The notes below the pieces were generated by a model. The model did not search any database. It worked only from the letters and a program-made list of their open reading frames with translations, and had not been told where the DNA came from. From an uncultured Flavobacteriaceae bacterium (lineage in GTDB: Bacteria; Bacteroidota; Bacteroidia; Flavobacteriales; Flavobacteriaceae), in the NCBI GenBank assembly GCA_913043275.1, contig CAJWLL010000001.1, positions 1-64,000 on the forward strand: a stretch of DNA of 64,000 nucleotides, in the 5' to 3' direction. Numbering within the stretch: the stretch's first letter is position 1; each line of letters opens with the position of its first letter. Both the position numbers and the translations under genes were made by a program. Positions 26,182 through 36,510 of this stretch are shown one piece after another.

Positions 26182-26306
26182 AGTTTTAGTTTACGTTCTC
26201 TTGATAGTAGCAATAAACCTTTTAGTTTATTTAGATGCTAAACTGATTCCCGCCATAGCGGTTCAAGCAACAGGATTAAATTAAATGAATGAACTTATCA
26301 AATCTA
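26182..26306 (-). promoter_or_regulatory. rpsB-tsf promoter and structured leader
   Basis: On the minus strand TAGATTTG (26306-26299) matches TAnnTTTG, suggesting a start just downstream and a leader of about 110 bases before the rpsB ATG. The leader holds a CCGC/GCGG hairpin. It also holds AATAAAC pairing with GTTTATT (26230-26212), whose left arm could instead pair with an upstream AGTTTA. Mutually exclusive hairpins of this sort are compatible with S2 autoregulation, but this is an inference. Confidence 0.4.
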
Positions 26307-26314
26307 AAGTGTAA

Positions 26315-26701
26315 TTAACGTTTAGAGAATTGATATTTTTTTCTTGCTTTTTTCTGACCAAATTTTTTGCGCTCGACCATCCTGGGATCACGGGTCAGAA
26401 GCCCTTCGGGCTTTAGAACCGTTCTATTTCCCTCATCAATTTCACACAAGGCTCTTGAAATTGCAAGTCTCACCGCTTCCGCTTGACCATTGTAACCACC
26501 ACCTTTAACCGTCACTCTGAGATCATAACTGCTTTCGTTTTCAGTCAATGAAAGGGGTTGGATGATTTTGTATTGTAAAGTGGCAGTAGGAAAAAAATCG
26601 GTATAATTCTTTTTGTTGACCGTAATTACACCTTTTCCTTTGGAAACGTATAGACGGGCAACTGAGGTTTTTCTTCTACCAATAGTATGAATGACTTCCA
26701 T
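26315..26701 (-). CDS. rpsI: Ribosomal protein S9
   Basis: Small-subunit protein whose C-terminal tail reaches the P site. The 128-residue protein has TIGRRKTSVARLYV at the N-terminus, VKGGGYNGQAEAVRLAISRAL, and the basic end RDPRMVERKKFGQKKARKKY followed by QFSKR, all diagnostic. It starts directly after the rplM stop, the standard rplM-rpsI pair. Confidence 0.97.
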   Translation of the reverse strand: MEVIHTIGRRKTSVARLYVSKGKGVITVNKKNYTDFFPTATLQYKIIQPLSLTENESSYDLRVTVKGGGYNGQAEAVRLAISRALCEIDEGNRTVLKPEGLLTRDPRMVERKKFGQKKARKKYQFSKR

Positions 26702-27157
26702 TTATATATGTTCTTTGATATTAATGGTCTTAGGTTTTTGGGCCTCGTGGTTGTGCTCAGAACCAACAAATACCTTTAAATTTCTGAACAAAGCTGCTCC
26801 CAATTTATTTTTTGGCAACATCCCTCTTACTGCATTTTCGATCAAACGCTCAGGGCCCTTAGCGTTCAACTGCTCTGCGTTGAGTGATCTTTGTCCACCA
26901 GGGTATCCAGTGTGGCGGATATATTGTTTTTGTTTCCACTTATTTCCAGACAGACTTACTTTATCCGCATTTATAACAATGACATTATCCCCACAGTCAA
27001 CATGAGGGGTGTAATTTGTTTTGTGTTTCCCACGAATATGAAGCGCCACGACAGATGCAATTCTTCCTAGGGGAACGCTATCAGCATCTACCAAAACCCA
27101 TTGCTTGTTAACAGTTTTAGCGTTGGCCGAAATGGTCTTGTAACTCAATGTATCCAC
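26702..27157 (-). CDS. rplM: Ribosomal protein L13
   Basis: Early-assembly large-subunit protein. The 151-residue protein has WVLVDADSVPLGRIASVVA, GDNVIVINADKVSLSGNKW, YIRHTGYPGG and AVRGMLPKNKLGAALFRNL, all typical. It heads the rplM-rpsI unit and is followed on the same strand by rpsB-tsf. Confidence 0.97.
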   Translation of the reverse strand: MDTLSYKTISANAKTVNKQWVLVDADSVPLGRIASVVALHIRGKHKTNYTPHVDCGDNVIVINADKVSLSGNKWKQKQYIRHTGYPGGQRSLNAEQLNAKGPERLIENAVRGMLPKNKLGAALFRNLKVFVGSEHNHEAQKPKTINIKEHI

Positions 27158-27191
27158 AACTAAATTTTTTTAAAAACCCTTTTAAGGGCTG

Positions 27192-27199
27192 CAAATCTA
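27192..27199 (-). promoter_or_regulatory. Probable rplM promoter (-7 box)
   Basis: TAGATTTG on the minus strand, identical to the octamer before rpsB, lies 34 bases before the rplM ATG. Confidence 0.5.
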
Positions 27200-27329
27200 C
27201 AATTATTCCGTTTTCTGTAAAAGTATTTTGACCTTTTTATTAGTATACTGATTTTTTTTGACCTTTAACCAATTTAATTGTTTTGAAGTTTTTAGGCACT
27301 TTCGATCTCCACTATTAATTCCTTTAAAA

Positions 27330-30149
27330 TCAATGCGCCTCTAACCAATTAAGTCCAAAGCCTATATCTACTATTAGAGGTAGTCCGATATCAAAAGCCT
27401 TTTCCATTTCGGATTTTACCATTTTTTCAAATGCTTCTTTTTCACTTTTAAGCACGTCGAAGACTAATTCGTCATGGACCTGTAATAGCATTTTGGATTT
27501 CCAATTTTCGGTTTTTATTTTTTGGTGAATTTGGATCATGGCCAGTTTGATGATATCAGCAGCACTTCCTTGAATGGGAGCATTGACTGCATTGCGTTCA
27601 GCAGCGCCTCTGACCACCGCATTTTGGGAGTTAATTTCTTTTAAATAACGGCGGCGACCAAGTACCGTTGAAACATAACCGTGTTCACGAGCAAAGTCTA
27701 TTTGGTCAGCAATGTATTGTTTTAGCTGAGGATAGCTGGCATAATAGGTGTCAATCAGTTCTTTAGACTCGGAGCGGTTCAGGCTGGTCTGCTGGCTTAA
27801 ACCAAATGCCGAAACTCCGTAAATGATTCCAAAGTTTACTGTTTTGGCATTGCTCCTTTGTTCTCGGGTCACGTCCTCTGTTTTTACATTAAAGACCCTG
27901 GAGGCGGTAGCGGTATGTATGTCTTCGTTGTTTTGAAAAGCCATAACCATGGCAGGGTCTTTGCTCAAAGCAGCGATGATCCGTAGCTCAATCTGAGAGT
28001 AATCAGCAGCCATGAGGATATGACCTTTATCTCTCGGGATAAAAGCTTTTCTTACTTCTCGCCCTCTTGGGGTTCGGATGGGGATGTTTTGCAGGTTTGG
28101 ATTGTTGCTGCTCAATCGACCGGTGGCTGTAACTGCTTGGTTGAAAACAGTATGAATCCTTTGGGTATGTGGGTTTAGGTCGTTAGGCAAAGCTGAAACA
28201 TAAGTGTTTTCAAGTTTTTGTAGGGAGCGCCACTCCAAAATTTTGGCCACAATGGGGTGGTCCTTAGCCAAATAGGAGAGGATCTCCTCGGCAGTTGAGT
28301 ACTGCCCGGTTTTGGTTTTTTTGGGTTTGTCCACCAGTTTAAGCTTTTCAAAAAGAATTACTCCCAACTGTTTTGGTGAGGCCAGATTAAAAATTTCTCC
28401 AACTTCAGTAAAAATATTTTTTTCCAAAATCTCAATATCAGAAGTCAGTGTTTTGGACATTTCATTCAGGAAATTCACATTGAGATTGATACCTTCTGCT
28501 TCCATTTTGGTCAATACCTCTAATAAGGGAAGTTCTAACGTTTTAAAAAGTTTGGTGGTATCGGTTTGTGCTAATTCCTTTTCAAAATGATATTTGAGTT
28601 GGAAGGAGATATCAGCATCTTCAACGACATATTGAGTTTGTTGTTCAATAGGCACGTCTTTCATACTGCGCTGATTCTTCCCTTTTTTCCCGATTAATTC
28701 GGTGACTGATTGTGGACTATAATTGAGATAGGTTTCTGCTAAAATGTCAATATTGTGACGCATATCAGGATTGATGAGGTAGTGGGCAATCATAGTGTCA
28801 AAAAGCGGTCCAGCGATCCTGAGTTTGTATTTTAGTAAAACTTTAAGATCGTATTTCAGGTTATGACCGATTTTTTCGATTTGGGTATTTTCAAAAAAAG
28901 GACGAAAATTATCAATGATGATCAGGGCCTCCTCTCGGTCATTGGGCAGTGCTAGGTAGTAGCCTTTTTGTTTTTCCCAACTAAAAGCAATGCCTACCAA
29001 TTCAGCTCGCAACGGATCCAAACCTGTTGTTTCGGTGTCAAAACAAACGCTGGTTTGCTGAAGTAATTTTTCAAGCAATAGGAATCTTCCAGTAGGGCTA
29101 TTCACAAACTGGTATTGGTGGTTGACAGATTTTTGGCTATTTCTTGAAGATTCGGAAAAAGCGGCTCCTTCTCCAGGAGGGGGATTAAATAGGTCAAACT
29201 GGTCAGAAGGAAAAGGTTCAGTCTGAGAGGGTGTGGTTGTTATTTTGGAGCTTGACTTTATATTTGTTGAGAAAATCCTTTTAAAGTTTTCTCTTATCCT
29301 TCTGAATTCCAGTTCTTCAAAAATGGCGTTAGCGGATTGCATGTCGGGATTAGAAAGTATGTAATCCTTTTCTTCGAATTTTACAGGAACGTCTGTGTTA
29401 ATTGTCGCCAGTTTTTTGGATAGCACACCCAAATCTTTGTTCGCCTCAATTTTTTCTTTGAGTTTGCCCTGCACTTGATCAAGGTTGTCGAGTAGGTTTT
29501 CCATATTGCCAAATTGCTTGATGAACTTTTTGGCTGTTTTATCTCCTACCCCTGGCAGTCCAGGAATGTTGTCTACACTGTCCCCCATCATTCCCAAGTA
29601 GTCGATGACCTGCTCTGGCCTTTCGATTTCAAATTTTTCTTGAACTTCTGGAACTCCCCATATTTCGATACCGTTTCCCATGCGAGCCGGTCGGTACATG
29701 AAAATGTTTTCGGAAACCAGTTGTGCAAAATCCTTGTCAGGGGTTACCATAAAGGTTTGGTAATTTTCTTTTTCAGCTTGTTTAGCTATGGTTCCAATGA
29801 TATCATCAGCCTCAAATCCCTCCCTTACCACAACGGGAATATGCATTGACTTGAGGATTTTTTCAATGTAAGGAACTGCAATGAGAATTGCCTCGGGAGT
29901 TTCGTCCCGATTGGCCTTGTATTCAGTGAAAATCTTTGTCCTTTCCTTAGAACCCCCTTTGTCAAAACACACCGCCAAGTGGTCAGGCTTTTCACGGTTG
30001 ATTAGGTCCAAAAGTGAATTCATAAAGCCCATGATGGCTGAGGTGTCCATCCCTTTGGAGTTGATTCGGGGATTTTTGATAAAGGCGTAATAACCTCTAA
30101 AGATTAGGGCGTATGCATCAATAAGAAAGAGTCTTTTTTTTTCGCTCAT
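27330..30149 (-). CDS. polA: DNA polymerase I
   Basis: Repair and Okazaki-fragment polymerase of 939 residues with three domains. The 5'-3' exonuclease (residues 1 to about 290) has LIDAYALIFRGYYAF, EADDIIGT and GDSVDNIPGLPGVGDKTA. The 3'-5' exonuclease has CFDTETTGLDPL, YVVEDADISF and an Asp-rich core, and so appears active. The polymerase domain has motif A (DYSQIELRIIAALS), motif B (RSNAKTVNFGIIYG) and motif C (VHDELVF). Length is normal. It is transcribed alone, away from tadA. Confidence 0.97.
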   Translation of the reverse strand: MSEKKRLFLIDAYALIFRGYYAFIKNPRINSKGMDTSAIMGFMNSLLDLINREKPDHLAVCFDKGGSKERTKIFTEYKANRDETPEAILIAVPYIEKILKSMHIPVVVREGFEADDIIGTIAKQAEKENYQTFMVTPDKDFAQLVSENIFMYRPARMGNGIEIWGVPEVQEKFEIERPEQVIDYLGMMGDSVDNIPGLPGVGDKTAKKFIKQFGNMENLLDNLDQVQGKLKEKIEANKDLGVLSKKLATINTDVPVKFEEKDYILSNPDMQSANAIFEELEFRRIRENFKRIFSTNIKSSSKITTTPSQTEPFPSDQFDLFNPPPGEGAAFSESSRNSQKSVNHQYQFVNSPTGRFLLLEKLLQQTSVCFDTETTGLDPLRAELVGIAFSWEKQKGYYLALPNDREEALIIIDNFRPFFENTQIEKIGHNLKYDLKVLLKYKLRIAGPLFDTMIAHYLINPDMRHNIDILAETYLNYSPQSVTELIGKKGKNQRSMKDVPIEQQTQYVVEDADISFQLKYHFEKELAQTDTTKLFKTLELPLLEVLTKMEAEGINLNVNFLNEMSKTLTSDIEILEKNIFTEVGEIFNLASPKQLGVILFEKLKLVDKPKKTKTGQYSTAEEILSYLAKDHPIVAKILEWRSLQKLENTYVSALPNDLNPHTQRIHTVFNQAVTATGRLSSNNPNLQNIPIRTPRGREVRKAFIPRDKGHILMAADYSQIELRIIAALSKDPAMVMAFQNNEDIHTATASRVFNVKTEDVTREQRSNAKTVNFGIIYGVSAFGLSQQTSLNRSESKELIDTYYASYPQLKQYIADQIDFAREHGYVSTVLGRRRYLKEINSQNAVVRGAAERNAVNAPIQGSAADIIKLAMIQIHQKIKTENWKSKMLLQVHDELVFDVLKSEKEAFEKMVKSEMEKAFDIGLPLIVDIGFGLNWLEAH

Positions 30150-30179
30150 TCTAGTTTGGTTAATGGTTTTATCAATTTA

Positions 30180-30187
30180 CAAAGATA
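30180..30187 (-). promoter_or_regulatory. Probable polA promoter (-7 box)
   Basis: TATCTTTG on the minus strand matches TAnnTTTG and lies 30 bases before the polA ATG, in the gap shared with divergent tadA. Confidence 0.45.
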
Positions 30188-30231
30188 AAGTTTCACTTGT
30201 ACTTGCTGGTAGGGTTTTGTATTTTCAACTC

Positions 30232-30672
30232 GTGGAAATATTTGACGACCATTATTTTATGAAACAGGCATTGGTAGAAGCACAAAAGGCCTATGATGTG
30301 GATGAGGTTCCTGTGGGAGCTGTAGTGGTTATCGACAACAAAATCATTGCCCGAGCACATAATTTGACCGAGCGGTTGAATGATGTAACAGCTCATGCGG
30401 AAATGCAAGCCATTACTTCTGCTGCACATTATTTGAACGGAAAATACTTAAGCGATTGTATTCTTTATGTTACTCTCGAACCATGCGTGATGTGCATGGG
30501 TGCCATTTATTGGTCACAACTCAGCAAAATTGTTTTTGGAGCAAAAGATATCAAACGTGGATATCAGCAGGCCCAGTTAGGTCCTCATCCCAAGGCTAAG
30601 GTATACGGGGGGATTATGGCCGGTGAATCAGAATCTTTAATTCAGGGATTTTTTCAAAAAAAAAGGACATAA
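30232..30672 (+). CDS. tadA: tRNA adenosine(34) deaminase
   Basis: Zinc-dependent deaminase converting A34 to inosine in tRNA-Arg(ACG). Zinc motifs are TAHAEMQA (HAE) and EPCVMCMGA (PCxxC). VGAVVVIDNKIIARAHN and GAKDIKRG also fit. I choose GTG 30232 (residues EIFDDHYFMKQAL after the start), which matches the usual N-terminus and gives 146 residues. An ATG at 30163 would add 23 residues reading through the polA promoter region. A generic nucleoside deaminase is the alternative. Confidence 0.88.
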   Translation: MEIFDDHYFMKQALVEAQKAYDVDEVPVGAVVVIDNKIIARAHNLTERLNDVTAHAEMQAITSAAHYLNGKYLSDCILYVTLEPCVMCMGAIYWSQLSKIVFGAKDIKRGYQQAQLGPHPKAKVYGGIMAGESESLIQGFFQKKRT

Positions 30673-30715
30673 AAAAGCCTCCACAAGGGAAGCTTTAAAT
30701 TAGTCTTAATGTATA

Positions 30716-30907
30716 TTATAACAGGGAAATCTGTGAAGCTTGTTTTCCTTTTTTTCCTTCCTCTTCTACATATTCAACTTTATCACCCTCTTGGAGTGTT
30801 AGCCCATCAAGGGCAGAAACGTGAACGAAAACATCTTCTGAAGTTTCGTCATTGGTAATGAATCCATAACCTTTGGACCCATTAAAGAATTTAACTGTAC
30901 CAGTCAT
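30716..30907 (-). CDS. csp: Cold-shock domain protein
   Basis: Small RNA-binding OB-fold protein of 63 residues. GTVKFFNGSKGYGFI (RNP1) and DVFVHVSAL (RNP2) are both intact. VEYVEEEGKKGKQASQI completes the fold. It is an RNA chaperone of the CspA type, probably constitutive or stress-induced. It is convergent with tadA; a weak AAAGC/GCTTT hairpin (30674-30696) lies between the two stops. Confidence 0.95.
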   Translation of the reverse strand: MTGTVKFFNGSKGYGFITNDETSEDVFVHVSALDGLTLQEGDKVEYVEEEGKKGKQASQISLL

Positions 30908-30967
30908 ATTTTAATTTAAAAATTTTTTTGCAAGTTACACTTTCTTATGTGCCTAATATCAATTAGA

Positions 30968-31210
30968 TCATTTTTTTTGATCTAACTTACGAAGTTTTTC
31001 CAAATTTTCCTTGGATAAGGTATAGTCCTTGAGTCTTTTTCCTTTCCATCGGTGTACCAAAAAAATTGGCATAAAAATAAATGCTGCCGTCAATACTGTG
31101 AACCCTATGATCTTATTGCCCAAAAAAGTATTACCGGTAGAATTTGTATGAAGTCCAAACGATAAGCTAATTAGAATCCCCAAAAAAAGAAGCATCAAAA
31201 AATATTTCAT
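30968..31210 (-). CDS. Small two-helix membrane protein of unknown function
   Basis: An 80-residue protein from ATG 31210 (KYFLMLLFLGILISLSFGL) or 83 residues from ATG 31219. Two hydrophobic helices (about residues 2-19 and 35-53) are joined by a polar loop with NTFLGNKIIG. A basic cytoplasmic tail follows (HRWKGKRLKDYTLS, ENLEKLRKLDQKK). It lies directly after aspS on the same strand (about 26 bases), so it is probably cotranscribed. No function is recognised. Confidence 0.65.
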   Translation of the reverse strand: MKYFLMLLFLGILISLSFGLHTNSTGNTFLGNKIIGFTVLTAAFIFMPIFLVHRWKGKRLKDYTLSKENLEKLRKLDQKK

Positions 31211-31236
31211 ACCAAACAAGTCTATTATTAATGAAG

Positions 31237-33006
31237 CTATTTTTTTATACTAGGGTTCTTTGGGAGTGACTTAAGATACAGCTCTTCCAATTGAGCATCT
31301 TCTAATACCGTAGGTGCATCGATCATCAAATCCCTACCGTTATTGTTTTTAGGGAAAGCGATAAAGTCTCTGATGGTTTCACTGCCCCCGAGTATGGCCA
31401 CCAATCGGTCAAGTCCTAGAGCGATTCCTCCATGGGGCGGTGCTCCGTATTGGAAGGCGTCCATCAAAAAACCAAACTGTTCTTGGGCTTCTTTTTTGGT
31501 GAACCCCAGAAGACCAAATATTTTTTCTTGAAGTTCAGTATTGTGTATCCTGATCGACCCCCCTCCGATTTCGTTTCCGTTCAATACCAAGTCATAAGCG
31601 TTGGCCATTACTTTCCCTGGATCGGAATTCAGCAATCCAATGTCCTCTTTTTTGGGGGAGGTGAAGGGGTGGTGCATAGCATGGAAGCGTTCGTTTTCCT
31701 TGTCCCATTTTAATAGCGGGAAATCGGTCACCCATAGCGCGGCAAATTCATTGGGTTTCCTCAATCCCATTTGTTCAGCAATTTCCATGCGTAGGGCACT
31801 TAGTTTGATTCGGGTGGTTTGGGCTTCTCCTGACATCACAAAGATCAAATCTCCTGGCTGTGCTCCAGTAACCTCAGCCCATTGGGCAAGATCATCCTGG
31901 GTGAAGAATTTATCGACAGAGGATTTATAGCTTCCATCCTTGTTGCATTTTACCCATACCAAGCCTTCGGCACCTATTTGGGGTTTCTTCACCCACTCGA
32001 GCCACCTATCAATCTCTTTTCGGGTCATGTCTGCTCCACCTGATACCGCAATTCCCAAAACCAATTCTTTACTGTCAAATACATTAAACCCTTTGTTTTG
32101 AGCTAATGCATTCAATTCGCCAAAAGTCATCCCAAAACGTATGTCAGGTTTGTCATTACCATACTTTTCAATCGCTTCTTTAAAGGTCATTCTGGGAAAG
32201 TCATTCAATTCAACGCCTTTGATTTCTTTAAAAAGGTATTGGATCATATCTTCAAACTGTAACAAGACATCTTCTTGTTCTACAAATGTCATTTCGCAAT
32301 CTATCTGTGTAAATTCGGGTTGTCGGTCAGCCCTGAGGTCCTCATCTCTAAAGCATTTTACAATTTGGAAATATTTGTCAAACCCTGCAATCATAAGCAG
32401 CTGCTTAAACGTTTGAGGAGACTGGGGAAGGGCATAAAATTGTCCGCTGTTCATCCTTGAGGGCACTACAAAATCGCGTGCCCCCTCAGGGGTGGATTTG
32501 ATCAAGTATGGCGTTTCTACGTCTATAAAATCTGCTTTAGATAAAAAATTACGAATGGCCATGGTCACTTTATGCCTAAAGATGATGTTTTCTCTTACAG
32601 GGGTACGCCTCAAATCTAGGTAACGGTAATGCATCCTTAACTCGTCTCCTCCGTCCGTTTGATTTTCGATTGTAAAGGGTGGGGTTTTAGCTGCGTTTAA
32701 AACCGTTAATTCTTTTACCAGAATCTCAATACCACCAGTTGCAATTTTGGAATTTTTCGATTCCCTTTTGATTACTTTTCCTTTGATTTGGATTACGTCC
32801 TCACGTCCTATTTTTAGGCATTTTTTATAAACGATTTTGGGTGTTCGATCATCGTCAAAAACCAATTGGGTAATGCCAAAACGATCCCTCAAATCGATCC
32901 AAACTATAAAACCTTTATTCCTAATTTTTTGCACCCATCCGGCTAGGGTAACTTCTTCGTTGGAATGATTTTCATTCAATGCGCCACAATGGTATGATCT
33001 TAACAT
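31237..33006 (-). CDS. aspS: Aspartyl-tRNA synthetase
   Basis: Class II synthetase charging tRNA-Asp. The 589-residue bacterial-type enzyme has an N-terminal OB anticodon domain ([20 protein letters not shown]). Catalytic motif 2 is [19 protein letters not shown], the bacterial GAD insertion sits in the middle, and motif 3 is [14 protein letters not shown]. Length matches the bacterial type. The source organism's tRNA-Asn route cannot be judged from this gene alone. Confidence 0.97.
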   Translation of the reverse strand: MLRSYHCGALNENHSNEEVTLAGWVQKIRNKGFIVWIDLRDRFGITQLVFDDDRTPKIVYKKCLKIGREDVIQIKGKVIKRESKNSKIATGGIEILVKELTVLNAAKTPPFTIENQTDGGDELRMHYRYLDLRRTPVRENIIFRHKVTMAIRNFLSKADFIDVETPYLIKSTPEGARDFVVPSRMNSGQFYALPQSPQTFKQLLMIAGFDKYFQIVKCFRDEDLRADRQPEFTQIDCEMTFVEQEDVLLQFEDMIQYLFKEIKGVELNDFPRMTFKEAIEKYGNDKPDIRFGMTFGELNALAQNKGFNVFDSKELVLGIAVSGGADMTRKEIDRWLEWVKKPQIGAEGLVWVKCNKDGSYKSSVDKFFTQDDLAQWAEVTGAQPGDLIFVMSGEAQTTRIKLSALRMEIAEQMGLRKPNEFAALWVTDFPLLKWDKENERFHAMHHPFTSPKKEDIGLLNSDPGKVMANAYDLVLNGNEIGGGSIRIHNTELQEKIFGLLGFTKKEAQEQFGFLMDAFQYGAPPHGGIALGLDRLVAILGGSETIRDFIAFPKNNNGRDLMIDAPTVLEDAQLEELYLKSLPKNPSIKK

Positions 33007-33023
33007 TTTGTTTAAATTACTTG

Positions 33024-33058
33024 CAAAGTTAATAAGAAGACTCTCCCTTGTCCAAAAA
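33024..33058 (-). promoter_or_regulatory. aspS promoter with both -33 and -7 elements
   Basis: On the minus strand TTTTTG (33058-33053) and TAACTTTG (33031-33024) are separated by 21 bases, within the usual Bacteroidota spacing. The -7 box ends 17 bases before the aspS ATG. This is the best-formed promoter seen in the window. Confidence 0.6.
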
Positions 33059-36000
33059 TTATTTTTTAAATAGCTTTTTCAATTTTAGTTTGAGTTGGTA
33101 GATGATCAGAAAAGTAGCCGGAACAATAATCAGTGTTAAGAAAGTAGCAAAAGTTAAACCAAAGATTACAGTCTTGGCCAATGGTCCCCAAAAGATGACG
33201 TTATCTCCCCCTATAAAGACCTTAGGATCCCAGTTAGAAAATAGGGAGAAAAAATCTATGTTCAGTCCAATGGCCAGAGGAATCAATCCCAATATGGTGG
33301 TAACTGCAGTGAGAATTACTGGGCGTAATCTTGCAGTTCCTCCTTGGATTATGGCTTCAATGGCCTCAGCATTCGGCAACATGGTTTCCTTTGGAATCTC
33401 CAGAGCCATCTTTTTCCTGTCGATCAACAACTGGGTATAATCCAATAGTACAACACCATTGTTCACCACTATACCCGATAGAGAAATGATGCCCATCATT
33501 GTCATCAATATCACAAAAGGCATTTGGAATATTGTAATACCTAGAAACACCCCTGTAAAACTCAATAATATGGAGATAAGGATGATGATGGGTTTGGAAA
33601 TAGAGTTGAATTGAATAACCAGTAATAACATGATCAGGGCCAATGCCGATAAAAGAGCATTGGACAAAAAAGCCATATTTTTGTCTTGCTCTTCTATTTC
33701 TCCAGTGAATTTAAACTCAACCCCCATGTCAAGTGGGTAATTCATCAGGGAAGATTTGACATTGGCTACCACTTCATTGGCGTTATAGCCTGCCAAAACA
33801 TCAGAATACAAGGTCACCAGTCGAATAGATTTGCGGTGTTTAATGGCGCTGTAGGATGAAGAGTTTTTTGATGTGACAAGGGCTGCAATGGGAATCTCTT
33901 TGATTTTTCCTGAAGATTGGTCCCTAAAGGTTACGAATTGGTTTAACAAAGCGTTGTTATCATAACGGTATTGTTCTTGAAAACGGACATTGATTTCATA
34001 ATCTTCACCGTCTTTTTTAAAAACTCCTGCTTTGGCGCCAAAAAGAGAATTTCTCAATTGGGATCCAATCATGCCTGCAGAAACCCCCAATTCTCCAGCT
34101 TTTTTTCGATCGATGATCAGTTGGGTTCCTGGTTTGTTTTTGTTCACATCGATTTTTAGTTCCTCCACTCCGGGAATGTTTTCAGTATTGAGGAAGTCTT
34201 TCATCTCTTGGGCGCTTTTAATGAGTTTTTCGTAATCCCTACCAGAAATTTCTATGTTGACGGGATAACCCACTGGTGGACCATTGGCATCTTTTTCAAC
34301 AGAAATATACACACCTGGGTACCTGCCGCTGAGAAATTGTTGAATTTCACTGCGCAGGCTTTCACTCGAAAGACCATTTCTGAATTTAAATTCCCGCATA
34401 GTGAGGGATATTTTTGCTTTGTGAGGCATTTCGTTGGTTACTCCACCATCGATTTCTGGGTTCCCAGCTCCTGAACCAACCTGTGCCATTGCATTTTCAA
34501 CTAGATAATTGTGATCATTGTTTTTGTATTTTGGGTTATCAATTATTGATAAAATATCTTCTTCAATTTTAATAGCTATTGCATTTGTTTTATTTATGTT
34601 GGTTCCCTCTGGATATTCGATATATGTAAAAATTTGAAGTGGCTGATTTTCAGGAAAAAATTCAACCTTTGGAGGAAAGAGGCCCATCAAAACAAATGAT
34701 GAGAATAAAAGTATAAATGTAGCTATCAAAAAGGCGATTGGGCGGTATCCTCTCAGGGTTAATGATAGAAAGGAGCGATAACCCTTTTCCATTCGAGGTA
34801 AAAACTGATTTTGAAAAACAAAAGCTAATCTTTTAAGAAAATATTTATAGGCCCATAATAGTAATGTGAGAGCGATCATTATTGTTCCTAACCCTCTCAA
34901 AATGCCTTGGTTAAATATTAGAATCAAACCCAGACCTCCCAAGATGAGTGTAAACTTTAGTAGTCCTTTAAGAGTGATTTGTCTTTCGCTGATTTCCATA
35001 AAGCGGGATACGAGCATGGAGTTGAAAAACAATGCTACGATTAGAGATGATCCCAATACTACTGAAAGTGTAATAGGGAAGTAAATCATAAATTCACCCA
35101 TCAATCCTGGCCAAGCCCCCAAGGGAACAAATGCGGCAATAGTAGTGGCAGTTGAAACTATTATAGGAGAGGCTATTTCCCCAATCCCTACTTTGGCTGC
35201 TTGAATTCTACTCAGGCCCTCTTTTTCCATCAATCGATAAACATTTTCTACTACAACAATTCCATTATCTACTAGCATTCCCAGACCCATTACCAATCCA
35301 AAAAGCACCATGGTATTCATGGTATACCCTAATATAGAAAGGACCATAAATGACATGAACATTGACATGGGGATTGCAAAGCCAACAAAAAGTGCATTTC
35401 TAAAACCCAAAAAGAACATGAGTACCGTAACCACTAACATCACTCCAAAGATGATGTTATTTACCAAATCACTAACTTGATTTAATGTCACAGGGGATTG
35501 ATCATTAGAAATTGACAACTTCAAATTTTTAGGAAATTTATTTTCTTTTATTTCCATCACCAATTCTCTAATTTTTTGAGAGGCCTCTATAAGATTTTTA
35601 CCTCCTCTTTTTTTTACATGTAATAAGACAACTTTATCACCATATGATCTTGCGAAAGAGGAAATATCCTTTTCTTTAAATTTGATTTCAGCTATATCTC
35701 CAAGATAAGAAGCTCCTTTTTCACTTTTTACGACAAAATTTTTGAGTTCTTCAGGATCTGAAATCTCTCCAATAACTTTTAAACTCTTTCTTTGTCCGGC
35801 AGTTATAATATTTCCTGCAGAAATAGAAGTATTTTCTTTATTTATTGCATTAACAATGTCATTAAAACTAATTTTTGCTGCAGTCATTTTATAGATGTCA
35901 AGAGCTACTTCCACCTCAAATGATTGAATCCCTCGTACATCAACGGATTTAACTTCAGGTATTTGTTCAATTTTTTCTTCGAGATACCCAGCAAAATCTT

Positions 36001-36496
36001 TCATCTGCTGAATTGGATAATCTCCTACCATACTGATACTCAAAATGGGCATTAATTCAGAAAAATCTAATTCAGCAACAGTCGGCTCTACTTTTGCATT
36101 ATTAAAAATTGGCCAATCAGCTCCCGAGACCACTCCATCTACTAAATCTTTTGTTTTTTGCTTGGCTAGGTCCAGCGAAATATTTTCATCGAATTCCAAT
36201 TGTATGACGGCAAAATCCTCCTCTGACGTAGATGTAATATCGACCAAGTTGGATACCCCTTTAAGTGCATCTTCTAATGGATCGACAATCAATCGTTCAA
36301 TGTCTTCAGCTGTATTTCCGGGAAATACAGCAGAGACAAACATCCGCGTGTCATTGATTTCAGGGAAACTTTCGCGAGGCATTACCTTATAGGATCGAAT
36401 ACCTAAAAAGAAAAAGATGGCCATGACGACATAGATCACGGTTTTGTGGTCTATAGCCCAACTGGATAAAGGGAATTCTTTGAGTAGTTTCTTCAT
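33059..36496 (-). CDS. RND-family efflux permease (inner-membrane pump)
   Basis: A 1145-residue proton-driven pump with the twelve-helix, two-porter-domain RND layout. It is longer than AcrB because of extra hydrophobic sequence near residue 510-560. Signatures are [10 protein letters not shown] near the N-terminus, [18 protein letters not shown], and the TM4 segment [20 protein letters not shown]. AcrB has an Asp pair in TM4; here it is D410-N411. The TM10 region reads [13 protein letters not shown], with Asn where AcrB has the relay lysine. It is the last gene of a tetR-tolC-adaptor-pump operon, 14 bases after the adaptor. Substrate unknown. Confidence 0.93.
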   Translation of the reverse strand: MKKLLKEFPLSSWAIDHKTVIYVVMAIFFFLGIRSYKVMPRESFPEINDTRMFVSAVFPGNTAEDIERLIVDPLEDALKGVSNLVDITSTSEEDFAVIQLEFDENISLDLAKQKTKDLVDGVVSGADWPIFNNAKVEPTVAELDFSELMPILSISMVGDYPIQQMKDFAGYLEEKIEQIPEVKSVDVRGIQSFEVEVALDIYKMTAAKISFNDIVNAINKENTSISAGNIITAGQRKSLKVIGEISDPEELKNFVVKSEKGASYLGDIAEIKFKEKDISSFARSYGDKVVLLHVKKRGGKNLIEASQKIRELVMEIKENKFPKNLKLSISNDQSPVTLNQVSDLVNNIIFGVMLVVTVLMFFLGFRNALFVGFAIPMSMFMSFMVLSILGYTMNTMVLFGLVMGLGMLVDNGIVVVENVYRLMEKEGLSRIQAAKVGIGEIASPIIVSTATTIAAFVPLGAWPGLMGEFMIYFPITLSVVLGSSLIVALFFNSMLVSRFMEISERQITLKGLLKFTLILGGLGLILIFNQGILRGLGTIMIALTLLLWAYKYFLKRLAFVFQNQFLPRMEKGYRSFLSLTLRGYRPIAFLIATFILLFSSFVLMGLFPPKVEFFPENQPLQIFTYIEYPEGTNINKTNAIAIKIEEDILSIIDNPKYKNNDHNYLVENAMAQVGSGAGNPEIDGGVTNEMPHKAKISLTMREFKFRNGLSSESLRSEIQQFLSGRYPGVYISVEKDANGPPVGYPVNIEISGRDYEKLIKSAQEMKDFLNTENIPGVEELKIDVNKNKPGTQLIIDRKKAGELGVSAGMIGSQLRNSLFGAKAGVFKKDGEDYEINVRFQEQYRYDNNALLNQFVTFRDQSSGKIKEIPIAALVTSKNSSSYSAIKHRKSIRLVTLYSDVLAGYNANEVVANVKSSLMNYPLDMGVEFKFTGEIEEQDKNMAFLSNALLSALALIMLLLVIQFNSISKPIIILISILLSFTGVFLGITIFQMPFVILMTMMGIISLSGIVVNNGVVLLDYTQLLIDRKKMALEIPKETMLPNAEAIEAIIQGGTARLRPVILTAVTTILGLIPLAIGLNIDFFSLFSNWDPKVFIGGDNVIFWGPLAKTVIFGLTFATFLTLIIVPATFLIIYQLKLKLKKLFKK

Positions 36497-36510
36497 TTTT
36501 TGCGATCCAA

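Noticed and set aside
30674-30696. Hairpin between tadA and csp as a terminator
   Set aside because: The stem is short and mismatched, with no T-run on either strand; too weak to list as a feature.
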